Shown piece by piece: positions 55,684 through 63,901 of a stretch of DNA of 64,000 bases; positions within the stretch are counted from its first letter, which is position 1; each line of letters starts with the position of its first letter. The notes beneath the pieces were generated by a model. The model had not been told where the DNA came from, did not search any database, and saw only the letters and a list, made by a program, of their open reading frames with translations. The stretch comes from an uncultured Pelagibacteraceae bacterium (GTDB lineage: Bacteria; Pseudomonadota; Alphaproteobacteria; Pelagibacterales; Pelagibacteraceae): NCBI GenBank assembly GCA_902561765.1, contig CACEQR010000004.1, positions 1 through 64,000 of the forward strand, written 5' to 3'. A program made the position numbers and the translations under genes.

Positions 55684-56589
55684 ATGCTAAACTTCAGAAA
55701 TCCTAAGGTTGCTATACCAATTGTGTTAATAGCTGGTATATTTTGGTCATTCGGACCATATGTTGTAAGACACATAGATCAACCTGAAACAGTTCCTTGG
55801 CAATATTTATTTACTCGAGGATTAGTTATTTTTCTCCTTTTAAATATGTATCTATTTCTTGAAGAGGGTAAAGAATTTTATAAAAATTATTTTAAAATAG
55901 GTATTTCAGGATTTATTGGTGGAATTGGTCTTGGTACCGCAATGATTGCATTCATTTGGTCAATTACAAATACAACAGCTGCTATTACTTTGCTTTGTCT
56001 TGCTGCAATGCCCTTTATAACCGCCTTGTTAGGTTTTTTATTTTTAAAGGAAAAAATTTCATTAACGGTATGGATTGCAATTATAATAGCAACTATAGGC
56101 ATATGTATAATGGCATTTGACAATTCGGAAAAAAATACATTGCAAGGACTTATTTTTGGCCTTATTTCTGCATTGGGTTTTTCAATTTTCTCAGTTTCTC
56201 TAAGATGGAGAAAAGAAACTCCTAAATTTACAACAGTTGCATTTGCTGGATTTTTCTGTTTCATATTTTCTGCAGTAATTCTGATAAGTGACGGTTCCAG
56301 TTTTTTATCTACTGGAAAGAATGAAGCTTTATTCGCAACCCATGGGACCTTAGTTTGTATGGGCCTGATTTTATATTCTATTGGTTCCAAAAATATACCA
56401 GCAGCTGAATTAACTTTGCTTTCTTTGACTGAAGTTATAGGTGGTATTTTTTGGGTATGGTTACCATGGTTAGGAATTAATGAAATTCCATCGACAAATA
56501 CTATAATTGGTGGATTTTTTATCTTTATGTCAATTTTCTATTATAGTTTAATAATGCAATCTAATAGAAGATTTATTGGCCTAAATTAA
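55684..56589 (+). CDS. DMT-superfamily (EamA) permease
   Basis: The 301-residue protein has ten membrane segments, with EamA repeats at SFGPYVVRHI and in the second half at GLISALGFSIFSVSLRW. The C-terminal half ends at YSLIMQSNRRFIG. Substrate cannot be predicted. It is separated by only 1 base from the amidinotransferase gene, so it may move a substrate or product of that enzyme. Confidence 0.87.
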   Translation: MLNFRNPKVAIPIVLIAGIFWSFGPYVVRHIDQPETVPWQYLFTRGLVIFLLLNMYLFLEEGKEFYKNYFKIGISGFIGGIGLGTAMIAFIWSITNTTAAITLLCLAAMPFITALLGFLFLKEKISLTVWIAIIIATIGICIMAFDNSEKNTLQGLIFGLISALGFSIFSVSLRWRKETPKFTTVAFAGFFCFIFSAVILISDGSSFLSTGKNEALFATHGTLVCMGLILYSIGSKNIPAAELTLLSLTEVIGGIFWVWLPWLGINEIPSTNTIIGGFFIFMSIFYYSLIMQSNRRFIGLN

Positions 56590-56590
56590 T

Positions 56591-57706
56591 ATGAGTGATG
56601 AAAAAATAATTGTTAATAGTTGGAATGAGTGGGATCCTTTAAAACATGTCATTGTAGGTAAGGCAGATGGTACATGCATTCCAGCCCCTGAACCTGCATT
56701 AGATGCAAAGGTTCCTGAAGATAGTGATATGAGGGGTCAATTTGGACCTCGTACCAAAGATACCGTTGATAAAGCAAATCAACTTTTGGATGATTTCTCA
56801 GACATATTAAGAAAAAAAGGGATTAAAGTAGATAGACCGGATCCAATTGATTTCAATCAAAAAATATCTACGCCAGATTGGAAAGCTGAAACGATGTTTG
56901 GATGCATGCCACCCAGAGATGTATTATTAACTGTTGGTAATGAAATTTTAGAGGCTACTATGAGTTATAGATGTAGATGGTTCGAATATCTTTGCTATAG
57001 ACCCTTATTAAAGAAATATTATGATTCTGATCCTAACATGAGACATGAATCAGCACCTAAACCAAGATTAACAGATGCTGATTATCGAAAAGATTATCTA
57101 TCAGATAAAATTGGTATTCAAAAAAGATTAGAATGGACAGAAAAAAAATATTTTGTAACTACTGAAGAGGAACCATTATTTGATGCTGCCGATGTTTTAA
57201 GATTTGGTAAGGATTTGGTTGTTCAACATGGTTTTACAACAAATTTAAAAGGAATTGATTGGTTAAAAAGACATTACAAGGAACATAGAGTCCATACCGT
57301 TAATTTTCCTGGCGACCCATATCCTATTCATATAGATGCAACTTTTACACCTATAAAAGAAGGTTTAATAATTAACAATCCTCAAAGGAGACTACCTAAA
57401 GAACAAAGAAAATTATTTGAAGATAATGGATGGGAAATAGTTGATAGTGCTCAGCCAGCACATAATGAGCCTCCACCTTTATGTTACTCATCAACTTGGT
57501 TATCAATGAATGTATTAGTTTTAGACTCTAAAACTGTATGTGTTGAAAAAAGTGAAGTATATCAAGCAGAACAACTTGATAAGTTAGGCATGGAAGTTCT
57601 TCCTATTGAATTAAGAGATGCTTATGCATTTGGAGGTGGATTACACTGTTGCACGGCAGATGTATATCGAGAGGGTGAATTAAAAGACTATTTTCCAAAA
57701 CAATAA
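56591..57706 (+). CDS. Glycine amidinotransferase-like protein
   Basis: The 371-residue protein is of the pentein superfamily and resembles arginine:glycine amidinotransferase, which makes guanidinoacetate. It has the N-terminal NSWNEWDPLKHVIVGKADG motif, HHFGLD-like HIDATFTPIKEG (catalytic His near residue 250) and the catalytic Cys in FGGGLHCCTADV (Cys353/354). The acidic residue at DAADVLRFG near residue 202 fits the catalytic Asp. True substrates (glycine, or another amine) are not certain. The next gene makes glycine from threonine. Confidence 0.8.
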   Translation: MSDEKIIVNSWNEWDPLKHVIVGKADGTCIPAPEPALDAKVPEDSDMRGQFGPRTKDTVDKANQLLDDFSDILRKKGIKVDRPDPIDFNQKISTPDWKAETMFGCMPPRDVLLTVGNEILEATMSYRCRWFEYLCYRPLLKKYYDSDPNMRHESAPKPRLTDADYRKDYLSDKIGIQKRLEWTEKKYFVTTEEEPLFDAADVLRFGKDLVVQHGFTTNLKGIDWLKRHYKEHRVHTVNFPGDPYPIHIDATFTPIKEGLIINNPQRRLPKEQRKLFEDNGWEIVDSAQPAHNEPPPLCYSSTWLSMNVLVLDSKTVCVEKSEVYQAEQLDKLGMEVLPIELRDAYAFGGGLHCCTADVYREGELKDYFPKQ

Positions 57707-57708
57707 TT

Positions 57709-58755
57709 GTGGCTCAGATTAAAACAAAGAGAGAAAGAGTAAAATTTGCATCAGACAATGTAACAGGTGCTTGTCCAGAAGTTTTGGAGGCAATTCTTAA
57801 AAGTAATGATGAGGATAGAACTCCTTATGGTAATGACGAGCTTTCAAAAAATTTACAAAATAAATTCTCTGAAATTTTTGAGAAGGAAGTAGTAGTTTTT
57901 CCAACAGCTTCTGGAACTGCTGCAAATGCTTTGGCTTTATCAACAATGACACCTTCTTTTGGAAATATATACTGTCATAGACTTTCTCATATTAATGTAG
58001 ATGAATGTGGGGCACCAGAGTTTTATACTGGAGGAGCAAAGTTAATTAATCTTGAAGGAATTAATGGTAAGATTATTGCCGAAGAATTAGATAATAGTAT
58101 AACTGGCAGAGGTGTTGTTCACCACACTCAACCCTCGTCGGTTAGTATAACACAACTTTGCGAAACAGGTGTTTCATATCAATTAGGTGAAATTAAAAAA
58201 ATATCAGAAGTTGCCCATAAACATAAGTTAAATATTCATATGGATGGTGCAAGATTCGCAAACGCTCTTGTTTCATTAAACTGTTCTCCTGCAGAAATGA
58301 CTTGGAAATCAGGTATAGATGTTTTGTCATTTGGAGCTACTAAAAATGGATGTTTCGCAGCTGAAGCAATTATTTTTTTTAATAAAGATTTAGTAGGTAA
58401 CTTACCTTTCTTAATGAAGAGAGCAGGGCATTTATTATCAAAAATGCGTTTTGTATCAGCGCAATTAGATGCATATATATCAAATGATGTTTGGTTAAAA
58501 AACGCAAAACATGCAAACGCTATGGGAAAAAAATTAAGTCAAGGTTTAACAAGTCATAAAAATATAGAATTAGCTTACCCAACAGATGCAAATGAAGTTT
58601 TTGTCAAAATTCCAAAAAATGTAATTGATCAATTTAATTCACAAGGTTACAAAATAAACGATGAAGAGTGGGAAGATAAAGCGGTAAGATTAGTTACTGC
58701 CTGGAATACAGATCCATCTGATGTTGAGTCATTTTTAAGAATAATTAAGTCTTAA
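57709..58755 (+). CDS. ltaE: Low-specificity L-threonine aldolase
   Basis: The PLP enzyme splits threonine to glycine and acetaldehyde. The 348-residue protein starts at GTG, two bases after the upstream stop, and has FPTASGTAANALAL near residue 66, HMDGARFANALV near residue 178 and the PLP lysine in LSFGATKNGCFAAE near residue 212. Some members act on other beta-hydroxy amino acids. With the amidinotransferase gene it suggests a glycine-consuming module. Confidence 0.9.
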   Translation: MAQIKTKRERVKFASDNVTGACPEVLEAILKSNDEDRTPYGNDELSKNLQNKFSEIFEKEVVVFPTASGTAANALALSTMTPSFGNIYCHRLSHINVDECGAPEFYTGGAKLINLEGINGKIIAEELDNSITGRGVVHHTQPSSVSITQLCETGVSYQLGEIKKISEVAHKHKLNIHMDGARFANALVSLNCSPAEMTWKSGIDVLSFGATKNGCFAAEAIIFFNKDLVGNLPFLMKRAGHLLSKMRFVSAQLDAYISNDVWLKNAKHANAMGKKLSQGLTSHKNIELAYPTDANEVFVKIPKNVIDQFNSQGYKINDEEWEDKAVRLVTAWNTDPSDVESFLRIIKS

Positions 58756-58756
58756 T

Positions 58757-58984
58757 TTAACTAGGGTTTTCTCTGAGAAAATTAATATAACTTACTACTT
58801 CATCAAATTTTTCATCCTCAATATCTTTATAACTTGCATTAAATTTACTTTTTACACAAATTGCAACATGAGCATAAGGGTTTCGTCCTTTTGAGTGATT
58901 AGGATGATCTGGAAGTTGTCCTTGTAAATAATCGCCAGCTTCCTGTATCATTTTCCACAGTTTGCTTGCGTTTTCTTTGTTCAA
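58757..58984 (-). CDS. Hypothetical protein (75 aa) with ORF6C-like C-terminus
   Basis: The 75-residue frame starts at TTG (58984). Its C-terminal AHVAICVKSKFNASYKDIEDEKF resembles the ORF6C domain of phage antirepressor-type proteins, which are often small mobile-region genes; this similarity is by eye. Its first 20 codons and about 40 bases of upstream sequence are repeated as a truncated copy at 63448-63546. A promoter-proximal GTTCTAG repeat lies 18-50 bases upstream. Confidence 0.55.
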   Translation of the reverse strand: MNKENASKLWKMIQEAGDYLQGQLPDHPNHSKGRNPYAHVAICVKSKFNASYKDIEDEKFDEVVSYINFLRENPS

Positions 58985-59023
58985 ACTACTTCAATCCTTG
59001 TTTTATCTCAAAAAGTTCTAGTT
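58924..59023. repeat. Direct repeat, left copy (about 100 bp)
   Basis: The first 60 bases (58924-58983) match 63448-63507 at 56 of 60 positions, and similarity goes on to the GTTCTAG motif at 59014-59021. It covers the 5' end of the 75-residue gene and its upstream region. The right copy lies 4.5 kb away in the same orientation, enclosing the helicase region. Confidence 0.85.
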
Positions 59024-59034
59024 AAAGTTCTAGT
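59002..59034 (-). repeat. Repeated promoter-proximal motif, copy 1
   Basis: TTTATCTCAAAAAGTTCTAG is followed by a second GTTCTAG 12 bases after the first (GTTCTAG-TTAAA-GTTCTAG). It lies between the divergent 75-residue gene and the helicase gene. The same 22-base block (to AGTT) occurs at 63299-63320. Confidence 0.75.
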
Positions 59035-59091
59035 ATCTTATAAAATCCTATGTTCAATTTCTACCTATAATTTTGTAGGCTTAAAATTATT

Positions 59092-61947
59092 ATGAGTTTT
59101 AATTTAGAAGATTCTGAAATTTCAGAAATTAATTTTAACAGCGATAAATTAGAAATAATAACAGAGAAAGAAACAAGAGCATTTGATCTTTCCTCAATAA
59201 AGGATCTCGAAATAACTGAACTTGACCAAGAAGACTCAACTGGAATTTTTACAACAATTGGAACGATAGCAGGTTTTGCAGCTGGAGATTTTACAGGAGC
59301 AATTGGCGGTGGCTTCAGTGGTTGGTTGGCATCTAAAATATTTAGCAAAAAAAAAATATTTTTTATGACTTTCATTTTCAATAACAATGAAAAAATCTCA
59401 TTTACAACCAAAGAGAATCATAAAGACATGTTCTATGATAGAATTAGAGAATACTTTAATGAATATTTTTCTAAAAAAATTAAAGAAAATAATTCATTAT
59501 CTAAAAAGTGGGAAAACAATTTTAAAGAGAAAACAAAAGATAAAAAATATATTTCATTTTCTGACATATTTTCTGGAATAAATATTTTGATACATGATAC
59601 TTGTGAAGCTCAAATGAACAACTCATCATTGCTAAATAGTAGCAATTTAAATAAGCTTTATAACTATTTTTTAAAATTTAAAAAAATAAATCTCGAAAGA
59701 AAAAAACATAATCAAAATTTTATTAATAAAAATTTAGATGATTCAAATTTAAAAGGTCTAATATTATCACAAAAGAAAGCAGTTTTAACAGATGATGATA
59801 GTACTTTAATTAATGCAGGAGCTGGATCTGGAAAAACAAAAACTATTTTACATAAATTATCATACTTGATTGATAATAATATATGTGATCCAGAGGAAAT
59901 TTTAGTATTGGCATACAATAGAAATGTAAAAGAAGAATTAGTTGAACGAATTAAATCAGTTAGAAATCAAAAAATAAAAAATAAGCTAGTAGAAGTTGCT
60001 GAAAATAATGTTCACACTTTTCATGGTTATGGAATGAAACAATTAAGAAATAGACAAGTTGCAGAATTTACAAAAAAGGTATCTGATTTTGAGAGCGAAT
60101 TAAGAATTAAGAAGGGCAAAGAGATAGATATAATTATAAATGAACTTTATAAAGAAAAGAGTTTTAAAGATGATCTATTAACTTATTTCTCGGAGTATTT
60201 TTATACTTATAAAGATTATTTTACTGATATAGAAAATTTTGATGACTATGTAAAATACATCAGAAATATTGGGCAAATTACTCTAAGCGGTGATGCAATG
60301 CGAAGTTATGAAGAAGTTGAAATAGCCAACTATTTATTCATTAATGGAATAAAATTTGAGTACGAAAAAGAGTATGATGGTCACTATTTATACGAAAGTG
60401 ATGAAGCAGATTTTTCTGTTAAAGATAAAAATCATTTAAAAATTAAAGATGACAAAAAATATCATCCTGATTTTTATTTGACAGACTATAAAATATATTT
60501 AGAGCATTTTGCATTGAATAAAAACAATGAAGCTCCAAGCTTTTTTAAAAATCCATATGGCTATTACAATCAATATTTGGAAAAAATAAAAGTTCATAAA
60601 AATAATAAAACAAAACTAATCACAACATTTAGTTGGGAAAAATCTGAAGGCAAATTATTAAAGAATTTAGAAAAAAAATTAAAAAAACATAATGTAAAAT
60701 TTAAAAAAATTAAAGATGACGATTTACTTAAAATATTTAAATCCTCTGGCAAACTCAGCAGATTTACTGAATTAGTAAGTACTTTTATGTCTCATTATAA
60801 ATCAAATGAATTAAATGAAAAAAAAGTTAAGGATAAAATTTTAACGATAATTGGAGATAACAACAAAAGAAGATGTTTGGTATTTTTAAACTTATTTATA
60901 AAAATTTTTAATAAATATCAGGCTGATTTAAAAAAAGATTACTCGATTGATTTTGATGACATGATCATCGAAGGTAGAAAAGAACTTCAAACACAAAATT
61001 TGAAATATATAATTGTTGATGAATTTCAAGATATATCGCAAGCAAGAGCAAAGTTTTTGAGAAAAATACAAGAAATAAATCAAGCCAAACTTTATTGTGT
61101 AGGAGACGATTGGCAAGCAATTAATAAATTTAGTGGGGGTGATGTAACTATATTTACATTGGATTTTAAAAAATTATTCGGTCACTATGAAAGAGTAGAT
61201 ATTGATACAACATTTAGGTATGGCAATCTAATAAATAACATTTCCTCACAATTTATCCAAAAAAATCCATCTCAGTTAGAAAAAAAAGTCTCTCCATTTA
61301 GAGATGTAAAAGGAAGCTCTATTAACATTTATGAAAGAAATGTATTTTCGGAGACAATGAATAAGATAACAAAAAAAAATAAAAATATTTTTATTTTAGG
61401 TAGGTATAACTTAGATAAGTATGACAATACTATAAGAAAACGTTTTTATAAAAGCAATATAACTACTAAATATGAAATTAATAAGTTTACAAAAAATAAA
61501 TCTCTAGATGTAAGTTATAAAACTATACATGCTGCAAAAGGTCTTGAAGCTGATGTTGTTTGTTTAGTAAATATGTTTCCTGGAATATTAGGGTTTCCAA
61601 GTCAAATGGAAAATGATGAGATATTGGCTTTAGTATTGCCAAACCCCGAAATGTATCAGAACGCAGAGGAAAGACGTTTGATGTATGTTGCAATGACTAG
61701 AGCCAAGAAAGAAGTTCATTTATTTAGTGGAAATGGCTTTTATTCCTCTGAATTTGTTAAAGAAATAAAAAATGAATTTAGATCTATTAACCTAATTGGT
61801 TCAGATGATGAGAGAGAAGATACTGGAAGAATATGTCCAACACATAAAGTTAAACTACAAAAAAGAAAAGGTTATAGAGGTCCTTTTTATGGATGCCCAA
61901 AATATTTTAGTTCAGAAAAGTGTCGATATACTGAAGATGCATCTTAA
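59092..61947 (+). CDS. Helicase IV-like SF1A protein with nuclease-like insert and C-terminal zinc finger
   Basis: The 951-residue protein has an N-terminal domain with a short glycine-zipper stretch (AGFAAGDFTGAIGGGFSGWLA, near residues 60-80), then UvrD-type helicase motifs: Walker A GAGSGKT at about 243-249, motif II VDEFQD at about 642-647, motif V IHAAKGLEADVV and motif VI RRLMYVAMTRAKKE. Between, EVEIANYLF, YHPDFYL and IYLEHF (residues 408-470) look like a PD-(D/E)xK-type fold. A topoisomerase-like Cys4 zinc finger (CPTHK...YGCPKY...KCRY) ends the protein. Role in repair or defence is inference. Confidence 0.85.
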   Translation: MSFNLEDSEISEINFNSDKLEIITEKETRAFDLSSIKDLEITELDQEDSTGIFTTIGTIAGFAAGDFTGAIGGGFSGWLASKIFSKKKIFFMTFIFNNNEKISFTTKENHKDMFYDRIREYFNEYFSKKIKENNSLSKKWENNFKEKTKDKKYISFSDIFSGINILIHDTCEAQMNNSSLLNSSNLNKLYNYFLKFKKINLERKKHNQNFINKNLDDSNLKGLILSQKKAVLTDDDSTLINAGAGSGKTKTILHKLSYLIDNNICDPEEILVLAYNRNVKEELVERIKSVRNQKIKNKLVEVAENNVHTFHGYGMKQLRNRQVAEFTKKVSDFESELRIKKGKEIDIIINELYKEKSFKDDLLTYFSEYFYTYKDYFTDIENFDDYVKYIRNIGQITLSGDAMRSYEEVEIANYLFINGIKFEYEKEYDGHYLYESDEADFSVKDKNHLKIKDDKKYHPDFYLTDYKIYLEHFALNKNNEAPSFFKNPYGYYNQYLEKIKVHKNNKTKLITTFSWEKSEGKLLKNLEKKLKKHNVKFKKIKDDDLLKIFKSSGKLSRFTELVSTFMSHYKSNELNEKKVKDKILTIIGDNNKRRCLVFLNLFIKIFNKYQADLKKDYSIDFDDMIIEGRKELQTQNLKYIIVDEFQDISQARAKFLRKIQEINQAKLYCVGDDWQAINKFSGGDVTIFTLDFKKLFGHYERVDIDTTFRYGNLINNISSQFIQKNPSQLEKKVSPFRDVKGSSINIYERNVFSETMNKITKKNKNIFILGRYNLDKYDNTIRKRFYKSNITTKYEINKFTKNKSLDVSYKTIHAAKGLEADVVCLVNMFPGILGFPSQMENDEILALVLPNPEMYQNAEERRLMYVAMTRAKKEVHLFSGNGFYSSEFVKEIKNEFRSINLIGSDDEREDTGRICPTHKVKLQKRKGYRGPFYGCPKYFSSEKCRYTEDAS

Positions 61948-61972
61948 ACTTAGTTAGAAAATTAATCTTTAA

Positions 61973-62401
61973 TTATTGATAAACAAATATACTTAAAATT
62001 ATAATAATAATAATAGCTATAACTAAAGGGTTGGCAAATATATTGTCACTTAGCGCCCAGCGAAAAGTTGGATCCTCTTTTAATTTATCTCTTATTTCTT
62101 TTTCACTCAGATATTCACCTTTTTTTAAGTTCTTTAAATTTTTAATTTCATCAATTTCATTTTGAAAATTTTCATTATCTAAATTTTTATCTTCAAAATT
62201 TGGCTCAATTTCACTATCTAAACTTATTTCGCTATAAGTATCATTCTTATTTCTCTTTTTTTCTTTTTTCTGTATTGTTTTTTTTTTAGAACATTTATGT
62301 GGATTGTCAGTAGCAACATCAAAAGCAACCCATTGTTGATGGGGCATTTGTCTTATGCTTATTCTCTCACCACATTTATTGCATGGTCTTATAGAGGCCA
62401 T
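61973..62401 (-). CDS. Zinc-ribbon protein with C-terminal membrane anchor (142 aa)
   Basis: The N-terminus has CNKCGE and a later HKCSK, giving a CxxC...HxC zinc-binding layout near residues 7-37. A long charged linker rich in Lys, Glu and Asn follows, and the C-terminus is a single hydrophobic helix (about residues 125-141). This predicts a tail-anchored protein with a cytoplasmic zinc ribbon. No family was recognised. It is the last of a minus-strand group that converges on the helicase gene 25 bases away. Confidence 0.6.
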   Translation of the reverse strand: MASIRPCNKCGERISIRQMPHQQWVAFDVATDNPHKCSKKKTIQKKEKKRNKNDTYSEISLDSEIEPNFEDKNLDNENFQNEIDEIKNLKNLKKGEYLSEKEIRDKLKEDPTFRWALSDNIFANPLVIAIIIIIILSIFVYQ

Positions 62402-62403
62402 AT

Positions 62404-62613
62404 TTAATTATGATTATTAAATCTATCTCTAGTTTGTTGGTTTATATTATTTATATAAACTCTTATCTTTTCCTCTTCAGAAACATATTTTGCTTCTTTA
62501 ATCTTCTCATTAATTCTATTTTCTTCAAATCTTTTTTTATAAGTATAATATATAGGGAAAATAACTGATAAGCTTATAACTATTACTGAAAATATTAATG
62601 GCAAACTTATCAT
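62404..62613 (-). CDS. Small single-span membrane protein (69 aa)
   Basis: The 69-residue product has an N-terminal hydrophobic helix (about residues 3-24) followed by a highly charged, probably coiled-coil segment rich in Glu, Lys and Arg. No family is recognised. Its ATG overlaps the stop of a tiny upstream frame (TAATG) and its stop lies 2 bases before the next gene, so it belongs to the four-gene minus-strand group. Confidence 0.5.
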   Translation of the reverse strand: MISLPLIFSVIVISLSVIFPIYYTYKKRFEENRINEKIKEAKYVSEEEKIRVYINNINQQTRDRFNNHN

Positions 62614-62678
62614 TAATTAGAAAGATACAATCCAACTCCTAAAGCCACAAGCTCAATTATTATTATTGTTTCAAGCAT
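62613..62678 (-). CDS. Possible 21-residue membrane peptide
   Basis: A 21-codon frame MLETIIIIELVALGVGLYLS begins inside the end of the 196-residue gene (ATG overlaps its last codons) and stops on the next gene's start (TAATG). The product would be almost purely hydrophobic. Overlaps on both sides are what one expects of a coupled small gene, but such a short frame in AT-rich DNA could arise by chance. Confidence 0.35.
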   Translation of the reverse strand: MLETIIIIELVALGVGLYLSN

Positions 62679-63261
62679 TTTTGTATGTCAACAATCTTAA
62701 AGAAATAAATTCTCTTCTTGTCATTTCCTTTTTCAATTTTGGAATTTTTAACCTTAATTTTCTTAAGAATTTTGTGTATTCAAATAATCTTAATATACCC
62801 ACAGTTTTTCTTATTGTTGCTGCTATACAAATACCAATTAAGAAACTAATTAAAGATGTTCCCATAGCTTTGGTTGTTATTGCAAAAACTCCTACACCAA
62901 CAGTACCTTTAAATATACCCCATTTTAAATTTCTTAGTTCAATTTTATTTTTTCTTTTATTGTATCTATAGGCTAAAACTACTATTGCAGTAATAGTACC
63001 TAAGGGATCTCCATGTACTGAACTTGATGCTAGTACACCAGACGCAATCTCAGCAAATTCTTCTTTATTTTTTTTGTTCCAAGAAAAAAAAATTGCAAGA
63101 GGTCCAATAGATGATGATAATATCTCGTTGTATTCAATATGTTTTAAATCTTCAATCCATTGCTCAGGTATGTCTTTTAGTCCTTTTGTAATTTCATAAG
63201 ATTTTGTGTAGCTGGAATGTAATATGCTAGATAAATATGGACTTAATTTATTAAAGTTCAT
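62671..63261 (-). CDS. Hypothetical membrane-associated protein (196 aa)
   Basis: The N-terminal half is polar (KGLKDIPEQWIEDLKHIEY), the middle has a hydrophobic region (about residues 75-97 and 115-148, including GTVGVGVFAI and GTSLISFLIGICIA), and the C-terminus is basic. Two or three membrane segments are likely. No family is recognised. It is the first gene of the minus-strand group and has the repeated GTTCTAG motif 38 bases before its start. Confidence 0.55.
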   Translation of the reverse strand: MNFNKLSPYLSSILHSSYTKSYEITKGLKDIPEQWIEDLKHIEYNEILSSSIGPLAIFFSWNKKNKEEFAEIASGVLASSSVHGDPLGTITAIVVLAYRYNKRKNKIELRNLKWGIFKGTVGVGVFAITTKAMGTSLISFLIGICIAATIRKTVGILRLFEYTKFLRKLRLKIPKLKKEMTRREFISLRLLTYKNA

Positions 63262-63298
63262 TATTAATAAATATTTATAAATTTTGACTACTTTATGA

Positions 63299-63332
63299 TT
63301 TATCTCAAAAAGTTCTAGTTCTGGTTCTAGTT
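63299..63332 (-). repeat. Repeated promoter-proximal motif, copy 2
   Basis: The first 22 bases are identical to 59002-59023, followed by CTG and a second GTTCTAG. The 19 bases 63312-63330 recur exactly at 63902-63920. It lies 38 bases upstream of the 196-residue gene start. Confidence 0.8.
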
Positions 63333-63398
63333 TTTTGCTTAATTTGATGAATCTTTATGCGATTTATTTTTAATGAAAGTTAAATAGTCCGCATAACT

Positions 63399-63434
63399 AG
63401 TGTGAAGTAGTGTGAGGTAGTGTGAGGTAGTGTG
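63399..63434. repeat. Ten-base tandem repeat
   Basis: TGTGAAGTAG, TGTGAGGTAG, TGTGAGGTAG and a partial TGTG follow each other from 63401. CTAGTG (63397-63402) and CACTAG (63438-63443) frame the array as an inverted repeat. The array directly precedes the truncated gene copy. Confidence 0.8.
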
Positions 63435-63438
63435 TACC

Positions 63439-63507
63439 ACTAGCCCCGTAAATAATCGCCAGCTTCCTGAATAATTTTCCAGAGTTTACTTGCGTTTTCT
63501 TTGTTCA
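63439..63507 (-). pseudogene. Truncated second copy of the 75-residue gene
   Basis: On the minus strand from the GTG at 63505-63507 it reads the same first residues (MNKENASKLWK then IIQEAGDYL) and stops at TAG after 22 codons, where the similarity ends. The 60-base match to 58924-58983 has 4 mismatches. It is a remnant left by duplication or recombination. Confidence 0.7.
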
Positions 63508-63546
63508 CACCTTCACTTTTTTTGTTTTACATCAAAAGTTCTAGTT
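63448..63546. repeat. Direct repeat, right copy (about 100 bp)
   Basis: It pairs with 58924-59023 in the same orientation. The coding part is 93 percent identical over 60 bases; the upstream part is more divergent but keeps TTGTTTTA and the CAAAAGTTCTAGTT block. Confidence 0.85.
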
Positions 63547-63557
63547 TAGGAACTAGT
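63527..63557 (-). repeat. Repeated promoter-proximal motif, copy 3 (diverged)
   Basis: TTTACATCAAAAGTTCTAGTTTAGGAACTAGTT keeps the core, but the second half-site is inverted (GAACTAG), making a partly palindromic element 20 bases upstream of the truncated gene. Confidence 0.6.
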
Positions 63558-63814
63558 TACATTATTTTCTCAAGTTTCCAAGCTTCATCTTTAGCATTAA
63601 ACTTTGCATTCCAGTCTTTAGATCTTTGATCTTCAAATAACGCATAAAATTTTTCTTCATCAGTGACATTTGCAATAAAAATCATTTTACCCTCACGAAT
63701 GTGTGCCCATTCAAATGATGACGTGCATTTTGCAAGGTCATCTTTAAACATACTGTATAATTCATCTGCATCTTTTTTAGTTCCTTGATATGTTGTTGTT
63801 CCAACAAAGTTCAT
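63557..63814 (-). CDS. Hypothetical protein (85 aa)
   Basis: The 85-residue soluble protein has an even mix of helix and strand, with EWAHIREGKMIFIANVTDEEKFYALFEDQR in the middle, which looks like an alpha/beta barrel (dimeric ferredoxin-like) fold. No family is recognised. A TTTCCT-type purine site on the minus strand (AGGAAAAAC) lies just before its ATG, supporting the start. A copy of the GTTCTAG motif lies 88 bases upstream. Confidence 0.6.
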   Translation of the reverse strand: MNFVGTTTYQGTKKDADELYSMFKDDLAKCTSSFEWAHIREGKMIFIANVTDEEKFYALFEDQRSKDWNAKFNAKDEAWKLEKIM

Positions 63815-63901
63815 AGTTTTTCCTTTCTTAAATTAATTAAGCTAATATAGGCTCAACAAATTTCCAATCAATAAAATTTTTCAACAAATTTACCTCACCT
63901 T

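Noticed and set aside
55887-56390. Minus-strand frame opposite the DMT permease gene
   Set aside because: It is the complement of conserved membrane segments; no family features or start signals.
63399-63434. CRISPR-like array
   Set aside because: Units are 10 bases with no spacers; it is a simple tandem repeat.
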